From PWXP01 sp040772845 (GTDB taxonomy: Bacteria > Planctomycetota > Planctomycetia > Pirellulales > Thermoguttaceae): DNA of 64,000 bases. Made by a program: the position numbers and the translations under genes. Shown one piece after another: positions 27,165 to 35,246 of the stretch; position 1 is the first letter of the stretch, and each line of letters starts with the position of its first letter. The stretch spans positions 6,076,001-6,140,000 of the forward strand of contig JAXGXG010000001.1 of the NCBI GenBank assembly GCA_040772845.1, in the 5' to 3' direction. The notes below the pieces were generated by a model. It saw only the letters and a list, made by a program, of their open reading frames with translations, ran no database searches and had not been told where the DNA came from.

Positions 27165-27420
27165 GCGCCTGCCGGGTGAGGCGTGTTGCCATGGGCTGGT
27201 CGTAGGCTACGTCCATCGCTCGATACCCCCATCATGGTAAAGATTGCCATGGATTGGGCGAGTTCATATCGCGCCGGGTTGTGTACCCTTCCAGACGACT
27301 ATTTGCAACGCCTGAATTCTTCGCGTTGTGGAAAGCTACATTGGCGAGAAGTCGCATCCACTTCGCAATAGAAGGGCAGCACACGATTCGGTTCTACCAC
27401 AAATTGGACCGATGTCAACA

Positions 27421-27480
27421 GTCAAAACCGACATTTTGACGGACAGAGTTTCCCTTGGGGGGGTACCCCCCCAAGGGAAA
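27421..27480. terminator. Tandem hairpins between sat and the TPR gene
   Basis: GTCAAAA/TTTTGAC (27421-27427 with 27434-27440, 6-nt loop), then a perfect 32-bp palindrome at 27449-27480 made of TTTCCCTT plus seven G and its complement around TA. This lies 87 bp beyond the sat stop. It probably ends sat transcription, though no long T-run follows on either strand. The rest of the 27193-27566 gap holds no gene. Confidence 0.5.
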
Positions 27481-27509
27481 TTTCAAGTTGTTGACAAAGA
27501 GGTTGCATC

Positions 27510-27535
27510 GTGGCACTGCCGTCTCGACCGTGCTC
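27510..27535 (+). repeat. GGCACTG hairpin repeat, copy 3
   Basis: It differs at only three positions over 26 bp from copy 1 at 17749 and has the same orientation. Copies 1 and 3 therefore form direct repeats bracketing the whole deiminase operon. Confidence 0.6.
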
Positions 27536-27566
27536 CAACAATACTGTCATTCGCCCCGGCTGCCGA

Positions 27567-28826
27567 TCAGCGGGCGGCCATGGCCTGGGCGAGGATGGTC
27601 GAGGTGCTCTCTCGCATAATGCGGGAATCGACCGGCTTGCCTTCCAGCAGCGTGCGGCGCACTTCCTTGCCGGAAATGAAGACAGGCTTTTCGTCCGGGT
27701 GGTTCTCCATCAGGTCGACGCGGCCCATCGACTCGTAGTAGGCGGCAAACCCCACGCGAAGCGGGTGGAGTTTCAGGTCGCCTTTGAGGTTGTCGAAGAT
27801 TTCCTGGGCATCGAAATCGCCCCAGATGGCCGAGCCGTCATGATACGGGGCGTCTGCATGTTTGCGCCCGATAATCAGGTCGGTGAAACCGAAGTTCTGG
27901 CGGTAAATCGCGTGCATCACCGCCTCCTTCGGGCCGCCGTAGAACATCTTGATGTCCAGCCCCAGCAGAATCACACGGTCGGGAACCGATTGCCCCAACT
28001 TCGACCAAAGCTCCGCGTCGCTGTCGCCTTCGCCCAGGGCCCGCTGGTCGATCAACGCCTCGTACGTGTGCATGCGGACGTCGGCGTGGACATCGTCGCC
28101 CTTGGTCTCGCCAATCAGCGGGTTCAGGCATGCTCCGGCATTGAGACCCTGCCGCAATAAGGTTTCCAGCCCATACACCAGGGCGTATTCGTGGGCGCGG
28201 TGCAGCGGGTTGCGCGTCTGGAATGCGACCACCCGTTCCCAGCCGTGCCTGGCAAGCAACTCCCGCACCTCAACCGGCGAAAGCACATACTGCCCGAACT
28301 TCGGGTTCTTCGGCTGCGGCAGGACGTCGATCTCGCCGCCCAGCAGATGGGTCTTGTCGGCGTCGCCGGTAAGCACCATGTCGCCGCCCGGGTGGTCGGT
28401 GCGATCGGTCAGGTAGACGCGCGAGAGATACTTCTGCTTGTCCCATGGGAAGACGTCGGAAATGCGCAATCGTGCTACGATCTGCCCGCTTGAGTTGGTC
28501 AGAGCAACCTCGTCTCCCGGTCCTAGCTTACCGGCCAACTCGGCCGTTACAGGCAGGGCGATCGGAATGGTCCACGCATAGAGCTTGCCGTCTCGCTCGA
28601 TCACTTCCTCGTCGAGAACCCGATTGTAGGTGGCCGAATCCATCGGGCCGGTCAGTGGGCTAAGGCCGCCGTCGCCAAGGCGGTAGACCGTGGACAGATC
28701 GGCGTCGGAAACCGGAACGGCCGTCAGCGTCCGGGCGTTGGCCAGGAATGCCTCCACGTTTTCGGGAGCGACAGTGCGACAGATGGGTTGTTCATGCCCG
28801 CCATGCGGGGGTATTAGGTGCGTCAT
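27567..28826 (-). CDS. sat: Sulfate adenylyltransferase (ATP sulfurylase)
   Basis: A 419-residue homo-oligomeric-type Sat, which makes adenylyl sulfate from ATP and sulfate. It shows the nucleotide-binding QTRNPLHRAHE motif (about residue 205), the PUA-like N-domain text LSPLTGPM, and IGRKHADAPY in place of the common GRDHAG. It ends in FISGKEVRRTLLEGKP, with no APS-kinase domain. No apr or dsr gene is nearby, so assimilatory sulfate use is the likely role. An Rrf2 regulator lies upstream on the same strand, and a sigma-70-like promoter precedes it. Confidence 0.95.
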   Translation of the reverse strand: MTHLIPPHGGHEQPICRTVAPENVEAFLANARTLTAVPVSDADLSTVYRLGDGGLSPLTGPMDSATYNRVLDEEVIERDGKLYAWTIPIALPVTAELAGKLGPGDEVALTNSSGQIVARLRISDVFPWDKQKYLSRVYLTDRTDHPGGDMVLTGDADKTHLLGGEIDVLPQPKNPKFGQYVLSPVEVRELLARHGWERVVAFQTRNPLHRAHEYALVYGLETLLRQGLNAGACLNPLIGETKGDDVHADVRMHTYEALIDQRALGEGDSDAELWSKLGQSVPDRVILLGLDIKMFYGGPKEAVMHAIYRQNFGFTDLIIGRKHADAPYHDGSAIWGDFDAQEIFDNLKGDLKLHPLRVGFAAYYESMGRVDLMENHPDEKPVFISGKEVRRTLLEGKPVDSRIMRESTSTILAQAMAAR

Positions 28827-28910
28827 GGGAACTCCCTGCGAGATGCCTTGTGCATTGTCGCGACCTGCGGCCGGGCTCGGCCGACATTTTCGACAATACG
28901 GAAGGGAACC

Positions 28911-28939
28911 AGTATAGAGGCGATTGCCGGTACAGACAA
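28911..28939 (-). promoter_or_regulatory. Sigma-70-like promoter for sat
   Basis: Minus strand: TTGTCT (28939-28934), a 17-bp spacer, TATACT (28916-28911). The start of transcription would be near 28904, giving a leader of about 78 nt. The adjoining sequence is a plausible place for the Rrf2 operator, but no convincing dyad was found. Confidence 0.5.
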
Positions 28940-29066
28940 GCCGTTGGGGCCGGCAGAGAGTCCGTAAGTCCGCTGCGGCACCCTGGTCCGTCGGCGGAGC
29001 CGGACTATCGGGAAAAGGCGAGTCCGGAGCCCTATTGCTCCAGCCGACCGCCGGTGTCCGACCGCT

Positions 29067-29501
29067 TCAGATATGATACATCTGCTCTTGCCGACTGCGA
29101 CTGCGTTCCAGCAGGTCCGACAGTTTGACGGCCTGCAGCATCTCGCGCTGGGCGTTGGCCACCTCGCGCCAAGCGTCCACCAGCACTCGGACGGCCGGTG
29201 AATCTGCCTTTGCGGCGGTTTGGTGGTCATCACCGAGGGCGCCGGAATCGACGATCTCCATAATCTGCCCCAAGGAGACTTCGTCTGGCGGTTTGACCAA
29301 GCGATAGCCGCCGGCCGCTCCACGTATACTGTCGACCAGACCGGCGCCTTTCAACTGCAGGAGTATTTGGACCAGGAATCGCGGTGGCACTTCGTGCTGT
29401 TCTGCGATCCGTCGAATGCGCACCGGTTCCTCCGAGCCGTAATGACCCGCCAGTTCCAGCATGGCAATGCATGCGTACTCTGTTCTTGCGGAAATCCGCA
29501 T
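29067..29501 (-). CDS. Rrf2-family transcriptional regulator
   Basis: A 144-residue winged-helix repressor. The start at 29501 (MRISARTEYACIAMLELA) is preferred over 29516 because it matches the family N-terminus and has GGAGGA upstream. Helix-turn-helix text: IRRIAEQHEVPPRFLVQILLQ, wing GLVDSIRGAAGGYRL. It lacks the three clustered cysteines of IscR and NsrR, so no Fe-S cluster is expected, as in CymR, the cysteine-metabolism regulator. Its position directly upstream of sat supports control of sulfur assimilation (inference). Confidence 0.88.
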   Translation of the reverse strand: MRISARTEYACIAMLELAGHYGSEEPVRIRRIAEQHEVPPRFLVQILLQLKGAGLVDSIRGAAGGYRLVKPPDEVSLGQIMEIVDSGALGDDHQTAAKADSPAVRVLVDAWREVANAQREMLQAVKLSDLLERSRSRQEQMYHI

Positions 29502-29546
29502 AGGACCGTCCTCCAATACGAATGAATCCTACGCTTCTTCCTTTAG

Positions 29547-29575
29547 AAAGTACACCCCCGAACACGACTTTTCAA
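29547..29575 (-). promoter_or_regulatory. Possible promoter for the Rrf2 gene
   Basis: Minus strand: TTGAAA (29575-29570), a 17-bp spacer, TACTTT (29552-29547). The -35 is good and the -10 weak. A bulged hairpin at 29627-29653 (GACTGC/GCAGTC plus GGGG/CCCC) lies further up, between the divergent Rrf2 and rhaB genes. Confidence 0.3.
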
Positions 29576-29732
29576 GATACGGACTGCTCCGAAATGGATA
29601 CGGCCAGGGAATTCGCCCGTGAACAGGACTGCCGGGGACTTGACCCCGCAGTCACAAAACGGCAGGATGTCGGGTTACTGGTCGATTTATTTCTGCTAGA
29701 CATTTCAAAAAACCAAGAAAGGGCGAGCCGTT

Positions 29733-31220
29733 ATGGCGTCAGAGGCCTATCTCGCTGTCGATCTGGGCGCATCGAGCGGACGGCACCTGGCCGGTCTGCT
29801 CGACAACGGAAAACTCCGGCTGGAAGAGGTGTATCGGTTCGAAAACGGCGGCGTCGATCTGGCTGGAAGCCTGGTTTGGGACCTCCCGCGTCTGTGGAGC
29901 GACATCCGTGCCGGACTGCGTGTGGCTGGTGACCGTTGGGGGGGGCGGGTCGCTGGAGTGGGGGTCGACACGTGGGGCGTCGATTTCGGGCTCCTGGATG
30001 CGAAGGATCGGCTGCTGGGCAATCCGGTGCATTACCGCGACGGGCGGACGAACGGCATCTTCGAGAAGGCCTTTGCGAAGGCGCCGCGAGAAGAGATCTT
30101 CCGGCAGACCGGTTTGCAGTTCATGCAGTTCAATACGCTGTACCAGCTTCTGGCCATGCAGTTGGAAAGCTCGCCTCTGCTGGACATTGCTCAATCGTTG
30201 TTGATGATGCCCGACTTGTTCCACTGGCTGTTGACTGGCGAGAAGTGCAACGAGATGACCATTGCAAGTACGACGCAGTTCTACAATCCGGCAACGGGCG
30301 ACTGGGCGACGGAGTTGTTGGGCAAGTTCGATCTGCCGTCTGGCATTCTCGGACGCATCGCGCAGCCCGGTACGGTGCTTGGCCCGCTTCGGCCGGCGCT
30401 GATCGAAGAAACCGGCCTCAGCCGCGCGAAGGTGATTCTGCCCGGTTCGCACGATACGGCCAGCGCCGTGGCGGCCGTACCTGCCGAAAGCAAGCCGGGC
30501 GAGGCGCCCGACTGGTGTTACATCAGCCTCGGCACCTGGGCCCTGATGGGAATCGAATCGCCTGCCCCGGTAATCGACGACACAGTTGCCCGGCTGAACT
30601 TCACCAATGAAGGCGGCGTGGGCGGGTCCATTCGGCTCTTGAAGAACATTACCGGCATGTGGCTGTTGCAGGAATGCCGCCGGGTATGGAACCAGTCGGG
30701 CAAGGATTGGGGCTGGGAAGACCTCAGCGGTCTTTCTGCTGCGGCCGAGCCTCGCAAATCGTTAATCAACCCGGACGCGTCCGACTTCCTGGCGCCGGAC
30801 AACATGCCCGAAGCCATCCGCGAATTCTGTCGCCGGACCTCGCAGCCGGTTCCCGAGAACGAAGGGGCCGTGCTCCGCTGCGCGTTGGACAGTCTGGCGT
30901 TGAAGTTCCGCCAGGTATTGGGCATGTGCGAAGAACTGGCCGGCCGGCGGATCGAGACCATCCACATTGTCGGCGGCGGAACGCAGAACCGGCAGCTCTG
31001 CCAGGCGGCGGCCGATGCCTGTGCGCGCCCCGTGGTGGCCGGCCCGATCGAGGCGACCGCGATCGGCAATGTCATGATGCAGGCGTTGGCGACCGGCGAG
31101 GTAAAGAGTATTGCCGAGGCGCGAAGCGTGATCCGCCGAAGCTTCCCGGTCGAACAGTACGAGCCGAAGGACACAGCGGCTTGGGACGACGCGTTCGCTC
31201 GTTTCACTTCCATTTCGTAA
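29733..31220 (+). CDS. rhaB: Rhamnulokinase
   Basis: A 495-residue FGGY-family sugar kinase that phosphorylates L-rhamnulose at C1. Signatures: AVDLGASSGRHLAGLL (phosphate 1 loop), GVGVDTWGVDFGLLD, NTLYQLLAMQ, MPDLFHWLLTGEKCNE, PGSHDTASAVAAVP, NITGMWLLQECRRVW and IHIVGGGTQNRQLCQAAADA (adenosine site). These match RhaB more closely than xylulo- or glycerokinase. It begins a rightward run of five genes. RhaA is 12 kb upstream. Confidence 0.93.
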   Translation: MASEAYLAVDLGASSGRHLAGLLDNGKLRLEEVYRFENGGVDLAGSLVWDLPRLWSDIRAGLRVAGDRWGGRVAGVGVDTWGVDFGLLDAKDRLLGNPVHYRDGRTNGIFEKAFAKAPREEIFRQTGLQFMQFNTLYQLLAMQLESSPLLDIAQSLLMMPDLFHWLLTGEKCNEMTIASTTQFYNPATGDWATELLGKFDLPSGILGRIAQPGTVLGPLRPALIEETGLSRAKVILPGSHDTASAVAAVPAESKPGEAPDWCYISLGTWALMGIESPAPVIDDTVARLNFTNEGGVGGSIRLLKNITGMWLLQECRRVWNQSGKDWGWEDLSGLSAAAEPRKSLINPDASDFLAPDNMPEAIREFCRRTSQPVPENEGAVLRCALDSLALKFRQVLGMCEELAGRRIETIHIVGGGTQNRQLCQAAADACARPVVAGPIEATAIGNVMMQALATGEVKSIAEARSVIRRSFPVEQYEPKDTAAWDDAFARFTSIS

Positions 31221-31274
31221 CCCCGTCCGCCGTCCGGATGGATTTGCAGGACATCACACCCAAGGAGATGACTC

Positions 31275-32291
31275 ATGGTCAACGTCGGAATTGTAGGGCT
31301 CGGCTTCATCGGAATGATCCACTACCTGGGCTATAAGAAGGTGCGAGGGGCGAAGGTACGCGCCATTTGCGAGAAGGACCCGAAGCGTCTGGCCGGCGAC
31401 TGGCGAACGATCAAGGGGAACTTCGGTCCCAAGGGGCAGAAGACCGATTTGACCGGCGTGGCGCAATATCCCGAGATCGACGATCTGTTGGCCGATCCGC
31501 GGATTGACATGGTCGACATCTGCCTGACGAACGAGTGGCATACGGACATCGCGGTCCGCGCCCTGAATGCCGGCAAGCACGTATTGTGCGAGAAGCCGAT
31601 TGCAACGAAGACGGCGGACGCCGAACGCATGGTGCGCACCGCGGAGAAATGCGGCAAGATGCTCATGATCGCCCATGTACTGCCCTTCTTTACGGAATAT
31701 CAATTCGCCTACAAGGCGGTGACCGGCGGCCAGTACGGGGCGCTCCGCGGCGGGTTCTTCAAACGCATCATCTCCGATCCGCTCTGGTTGACGGATTTCT
31801 ACAATCCGAACACCACCGGCGGCCCCATGCTCGACCTCCACGTACACGATGCCCACTTCATCCGCCTGCTTTGCGGGATGCCGCAGAAGGTGCAAACCAT
31901 CGGTTCGATGCGCGGCGAGGTGGCCGAGCTGTTCTCCAGCCAGTTCGATTACGGGGCCGACGGACCCATGATAACCGCAACCAGCGGCGTGATCGACCAG
32001 CAGGGACGCCCCTTCACGCACGCCTTCGAAATCTACCTGGAGAACGCCACGCTTCAGTACGACATGGGCGTGCCGCTTACCATGTACGACGCCAAGGGCA
32101 AGGCCAAGCAGCCGAAACTCGGATCGGGCGACCCGGTCGATAGCTTCGCCGCAGAACTGACCGAGGCCACGCGGGCCGTCCAAACGGGCGAACCATCGGC
32201 CTTGCTGGCAGGCGAGTTCGCGCGCGATGCGCTTATCCTGTGCCAGAAGCAAACGCAATCGCTCAAGCAGCGAAAACCGGTGAAATTATGA
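31275..32291 (+). CDS. Gfo/Idh/MocA-family oxidoreductase
   Basis: A 338-residue NAD(P)-dependent sugar oxidoreductase. The N-terminal Rossmann loop is VGIVGLGFIGMIH; the family motif AGKHVLCEKPIATKTADAERM (EKP lysine) is near residue 100, and GGPMLDLHVHDAHFIRLLCG contains the D-X3-H pair of the active site. AAGGAG precedes the ATG by 8 nt. It is 54 bp after rhaB and overlaps the DUF433 gene by 4 bp. The substrate is unknown; a sugar or inositol derivative is likely. Confidence 0.9.
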   Translation: MVNVGIVGLGFIGMIHYLGYKKVRGAKVRAICEKDPKRLAGDWRTIKGNFGPKGQKTDLTGVAQYPEIDDLLADPRIDMVDICLTNEWHTDIAVRALNAGKHVLCEKPIATKTADAERMVRTAEKCGKMLMIAHVLPFFTEYQFAYKAVTGGQYGALRGGFFKRIISDPLWLTDFYNPNTTGGPMLDLHVHDAHFIRLLCGMPQKVQTIGSMRGEVAELFSSQFDYGADGPMITATSGVIDQQGRPFTHAFEIYLENATLQYDMGVPLTMYDAKGKAKQPKLGSGDPVDSFAAELTEATRAVQTGEPSALLAGEFARDALILCQKQTQSLKQRKPVKL

Positions 32292-32518
32292 AAGACCGAA
32301 TCGCCGTTGACCCGCAAGTTCATTTCGGGAAGCCTTGTGTAGCGGGTACGCGAATTCCCGTACAGAGCGTATTGGAACTGGTCCGTGAGGGAGTCTCCTT
32401 TACCGAGATCATTTGCGACTATTTCCCGGACCTCGAAACCGAAGACATTCGCGCCTGTGTTCAATATGCCATCGATGTGGTGACTGTTGAAGACATCCAC
32501 GTTGCGACGACGTCATGA
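32288..32518 (+). CDS. DUF433 antitoxin-like protein
   Basis: A 76-residue protein. Start at ATG 32288, overlapping the oxidoreductase stop (ATGA). The consensus is clear: IAVDPQVHFGKPCVAGTRIP, then VLELVREGVSFTEIICDYFP and LETEDIRACVQYA. DUF433 proteins carry a small helix-turn-helix and are commonly found as the partner of DUF5615 PIN-like proteins, as here. It probably binds DNA and neutralises the downstream toxin. Confidence 0.88.
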   Translation: MKDRIAVDPQVHFGKPCVAGTRIPVQSVLELVREGVSFTEIICDYFPDLETEDIRACVQYAIDVVTVEDIHVATTS

Positions 32519-32910
32519 GATTCCTGGCTGACCAAGACGTATACGCAAGCACGATCCGCTTCCTTGAGGAACTGGGGCATGATGTTGTGCCTGTTGCGCA
32601 ACTTGGCCTGGCGCGAGCAGCCGATATTGACTTGCTTCGTGTGGCTCACCAGCAGACTCGCCTGTTCGTAACTCGCGACCGCGATTTTGGTGCGATTGTC
32701 TTCCTTCACGGCAGCCGCCCGGGGGTTCTCTATCTTCGGATACTGCCCTCGACTTGCGATTCGGTACATGCCGAGCTTGACCGGGTGTTGACGTTGTACG
32801 GTGAGCCGGAACTGAGGGACTCATTTGTAGTCATTGAGCCGGGGCGCCATCGCATACGCAAGATGCACTCGCGTACAGGAACGTGCGACGTCGGCGAGGC
32901 CAAGCCCTAA
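32515..32910 (+). CDS. DUF5615 PIN-like toxin candidate
   Basis: A 131-residue protein overlapping the DUF433 gene by 4 bp (ATGA). It matches the Mut7-C/PIN-like fold of DUF5615: MRFLADQDV at the start (acidic pair), TIRFLEELGHDVVPVAQLGL, LFVTRDRDFGAIVF (second acidic site), VVIEPGRHRIRK at the end. The family is annotated as a putative ribonuclease toxin; activity here is untested. The last 15 residues (SRTGTCDVGEAKP) are longer than typical. Confidence 0.85.
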   Translation: MRFLADQDVYASTIRFLEELGHDVVPVAQLGLARAADIDLLRVAHQQTRLFVTRDRDFGAIVFLHGSRPGVLYLRILPSTCDSVHAELDRVLTLYGEPELRDSFVVIEPGRHRIRKMHSRTGTCDVGEAKP

Positions 32911-32945
32911 CGCAATTGCTGACAAATCCAGCATCAAGAGCAACA

Positions 32946-34337
32946 ATGATCGAGATCGACCAGTCACTTCAACCAGGCGCCCTCCAACCCCGAATTGCTC
33001 GCATGTGGCGGCTTTCGGGGGAGAAAATCCTCGCGATCGAGGAGAAATACCCACCGGAGGCCGGGACGCCCGTGTTTACGGTCAATGGCCAATATCATGC
33101 ACAGGGCTGGACCGAATGGACCCAAGGGTTCCGGTTCGGTTCAGCCCTCTTGCAGTTCGATGCGGCCGGCGACGAGCGGTTTCTCGAACTCGGCCGCGAG
33201 AACACCATTGCCCGCATGGCATCGCACGTGACTCACACGGGCGTGCACGATCATGGGTTCAACAACGTCAGTACGTACGGAAACCTGCGACGCCTGATGC
33301 TTGAAGGACGCATCGAGCACAACCGCCGCGAACTCGACTTCTACGAGTTGGCGTTGAAGGCGAGCGGTGCGGTGCAGGCGGCTCGCTGGTCCGAAACGAT
33401 CGATGGCGACGGTTACATCTACTCGTTCAACGGACCGCATTCGCTCTTCTGCGATACGATCCGATCGCTCCGCTCACTGGCTGTAGCACATCAGTTGGGT
33501 CACCAACTGCAGGCGGAAAACGACCAACGCATCAGCTTGCTGGACCGGTTGATCCAGCATGCGCGCAGCACGGCCCGTTATAATGTCTTCTACGGCGAAG
33601 GGCGCGACGCGTACGACGTGCGCGGCCGGGTGGCCCACGAGAGCATTTTCAACTGCAGCGATGGCCGGTACCGTTGTCCGAGTACGCAGCAGGGCTATTC
33701 GCCCTTTTCCACCTGGACCCGCGGTCTGGCCTGGATCATTGCAGGCTATCCCGAAGAACTCGAATGGCTTGAAACCCGTTCGGACGACGAGTTGGAGCCC
33801 TATGGCGGTCGGGCCGACATCGAGCAGATGATGCTCGACGCGGCCACGGCGGCGTCCGATTTCTACCTGGAGAACACGCCCACTGACGGCGTCCCCTACT
33901 GGGATACCGGCGCGCCGGGGTTGGTCCATTTAGGCGATTATCTCGACCGGCCGAGTGAGCCGTTCAACGAGCACGAACCGGTCGATAGTTCCGCCGCGGC
34001 TATTGCCTGCCAGGGGCTGATGCGCCTGGGCCGATACCTCGACCGGCACGGCGACTCCGAGGCTGGCGTCCGCTACCGCCAGGCGGGCCTGACGGTCCTC
34101 AGAACGTTACTCGACGAGCCCTATTTGAGCACCGACAGCAAGCATCAGGGGCTTCTGCTACACACGATCTACCACCGGCCTCGCGACTGGGACTACGTGC
34201 ACGAAGGCGCGACCATCCCCTACGGCGAATCGTGCATGTGGGGCGATTACCACTTGCGTGAAGCAGCCCTGTACGTCGGTCGCCTGGCCGAAGACGCCCC
34301 CTACTACACCTTTTCTGCGGCGCAGCCGGCAAGGTGA
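32946..34337 (+). CDS. GH88-type unsaturated glucuronyl hydrolase
   Basis: A 463-residue (alpha/alpha)6-barrel enzyme; ATG 32946 was chosen because the upstream frame extension overlaps the toxin gene. GH88 signatures are WTEWTQGFRFGSALLQFDA, VGVHDHGFNNVSTYGNLRRL-like text (here TGVHDHGFNNVSTYGNL), the Asp in FNCSDGRYRCPSTQQGY, FSTWTRGLAWIIAGYPEELE, and VDSSAAAIACQGLMRLG. These enzymes hydrate the 4,5-unsaturated uronate left by polysaccharide lyases. No signal peptide is seen, so it acts on imported oligosaccharides. It pairs logically with the lyase remnant at 1.3 kb and with GH106. Confidence 0.87.
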   Translation: MIEIDQSLQPGALQPRIARMWRLSGEKILAIEEKYPPEAGTPVFTVNGQYHAQGWTEWTQGFRFGSALLQFDAAGDERFLELGRENTIARMASHVTHTGVHDHGFNNVSTYGNLRRLMLEGRIEHNRRELDFYELALKASGAVQAARWSETIDGDGYIYSFNGPHSLFCDTIRSLRSLAVAHQLGHQLQAENDQRISLLDRLIQHARSTARYNVFYGEGRDAYDVRGRVAHESIFNCSDGRYRCPSTQQGYSPFSTWTRGLAWIIAGYPEELEWLETRSDDELEPYGGRADIEQMMLDAATAASDFYLENTPTDGVPYWDTGAPGLVHLGDYLDRPSEPFNEHEPVDSSAAAIACQGLMRLGRYLDRHGDSEAGVRYRQAGLTVLRTLLDEPYLSTDSKHQGLLLHTIYHRPRDWDYVHEGATIPYGESCMWGDYHLREAALYVGRLAEDAPYYTFSAAQPAR

Positions 34338-34350
34338 GCATCCATCGCCA

Positions 34351-35163
34351 TCAGAAACACCCTTCGAGAAACCGGATGGCGACCGGGACGTCGGCCTCGG
34401 CCAGGCTGTGCAGGATAATGCAACCGTCGAAACCGGTTCCGCGGAGTCGCTGGAGGATGTGCCGCCAGTCGAGAATGCCGGCGCCAGGCGGTAGACCGCC
34501 GGCCGTACCGTCGCCGGCAAGCTCTTTCGCGTGAGCCAGTGCGATGTCGGGCCCCAGTAGGTCGAACCCCTCGTCGATCGCCCTGTGACGCTCGTCCAGC
34601 AACTGTGGGGCGACGAGATTCGCCGGATCGAAGATGACCTTCAGATAGGGGGACGAGTACTGGTCGAGCAGGCGGCGCGCGGCCTGTGCATCGCTGATGA
34701 CGTTGGCCGGCTCCGGCTCGATACCCAGGATCACCTGGTAGCACTCGGCAATGTGCAGGGCCTTTTCCAGTGTTGCTGTGAAATCGCGCCAGGCTTCGGG
34801 CGTTTGGTTGTCCGGATGGCTGCGCCACATGCTATCGGGATTGCGCGTGCCGGTGCATAGCGAGATGACCGGGGCTTGAAAATGCTCGGCCAGTGGTATC
34901 AACTCGGCAAGCTGCGCCAGCCCTCGATTGCGCACGGAAGCGTCCGGGTGCGCCATGTTGAACGTGCCCGAAAGAGAGGCGACGTGCATCTTCGTTTCGA
35001 TCAGCATTCGCGCCGCCGCGGCGGCAGCCTGCGGATCGACGATGTCTGCTCCCTTGGCCTTGAGGCTCAGGTGGACATACGGCAGTCCGCACAACAGCGC
35101 AGCCTCCAGACCTCCGGTGATGGTCGGTCGGGAAAAGGTACCGGTATGGATGCCAAGCTGCAT
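34351..35163 (-). CDS. Sugar phosphate isomerase/epimerase (xylose-isomerase-like TIM barrel)
   Basis: A 270-residue AP-endonuclease-2/xylose-isomerase-like barrel. Metal-site stretches: LGIEPEPANVISD (Glu), LKVIFDPANLV (Asp), IALAHAKELAGDG (His). Close relatives act on sugars, inositols or hydroxypyruvate; the substrate is not readable. It is convergent with the GH88 gene (13 bp apart) and divergent from cinA (83 bp). Confidence 0.85.
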   Translation of the reverse strand: MQLGIHTGTFSRPTITGGLEAALLCGLPYVHLSLKAKGADIVDPQAAAAAARMLIETKMHVASLSGTFNMAHPDASVRNRGLAQLAELIPLAEHFQAPVISLCTGTRNPDSMWRSHPDNQTPEAWRDFTATLEKALHIAECYQVILGIEPEPANVISDAQAARRLLDQYSSPYLKVIFDPANLVAPQLLDERHRAIDEGFDLLGPDIALAHAKELAGDGTAGGLPPGAGILDWRHILQRLRGTGFDGCIILHSLAEADVPVAIRFLEGCF

Positions 35164-35246
35164 AACTGGTATCCTACTGCCTTTCCCGGCGGCCGTCCAT
35201 CCTGGCCGGCTCCTTCAGCGCAGAATCGAGAATCGGACGAACGATT

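Larger units (their letters stand above)
24562..27192 (-). pseudogene. Exported TPR-type protein gene, frameshifted twice
   Basis: First gene of the operon. ATG 27192 begins a signal peptide, but the hydrophobic core (CLFLILLPALPVAAQ) is in a different frame; the switch lies in an 8-bp tandem repeat (27133-27164). The mature part runs in that second frame (KWSSLEEALGKEDYAAAKKL, AAVYGRILLGLGQTDGARQY) until about 26510, where VYMQV must join LPALLEARH in a third frame that continues to 24562. The repeats are TPR/YfiO-like, ending in RVYEWFIKRYPESP. The reading frame also contains three VAGTLRVPSA insertions from a dispersed DNA repeat. Either the gene is decaying or the assembly carries errors. 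The stop overlaps the deiminase start, so ribosomes reaching it would be coupled. Confidence 0.65.

Noticed and set aside
29627..29653. Hairpin GACTGC...GCAGTC as a terminator
   Set aside because: It lies between two divergent genes, has a bulge and no T-run, so no transcript would obviously end there.
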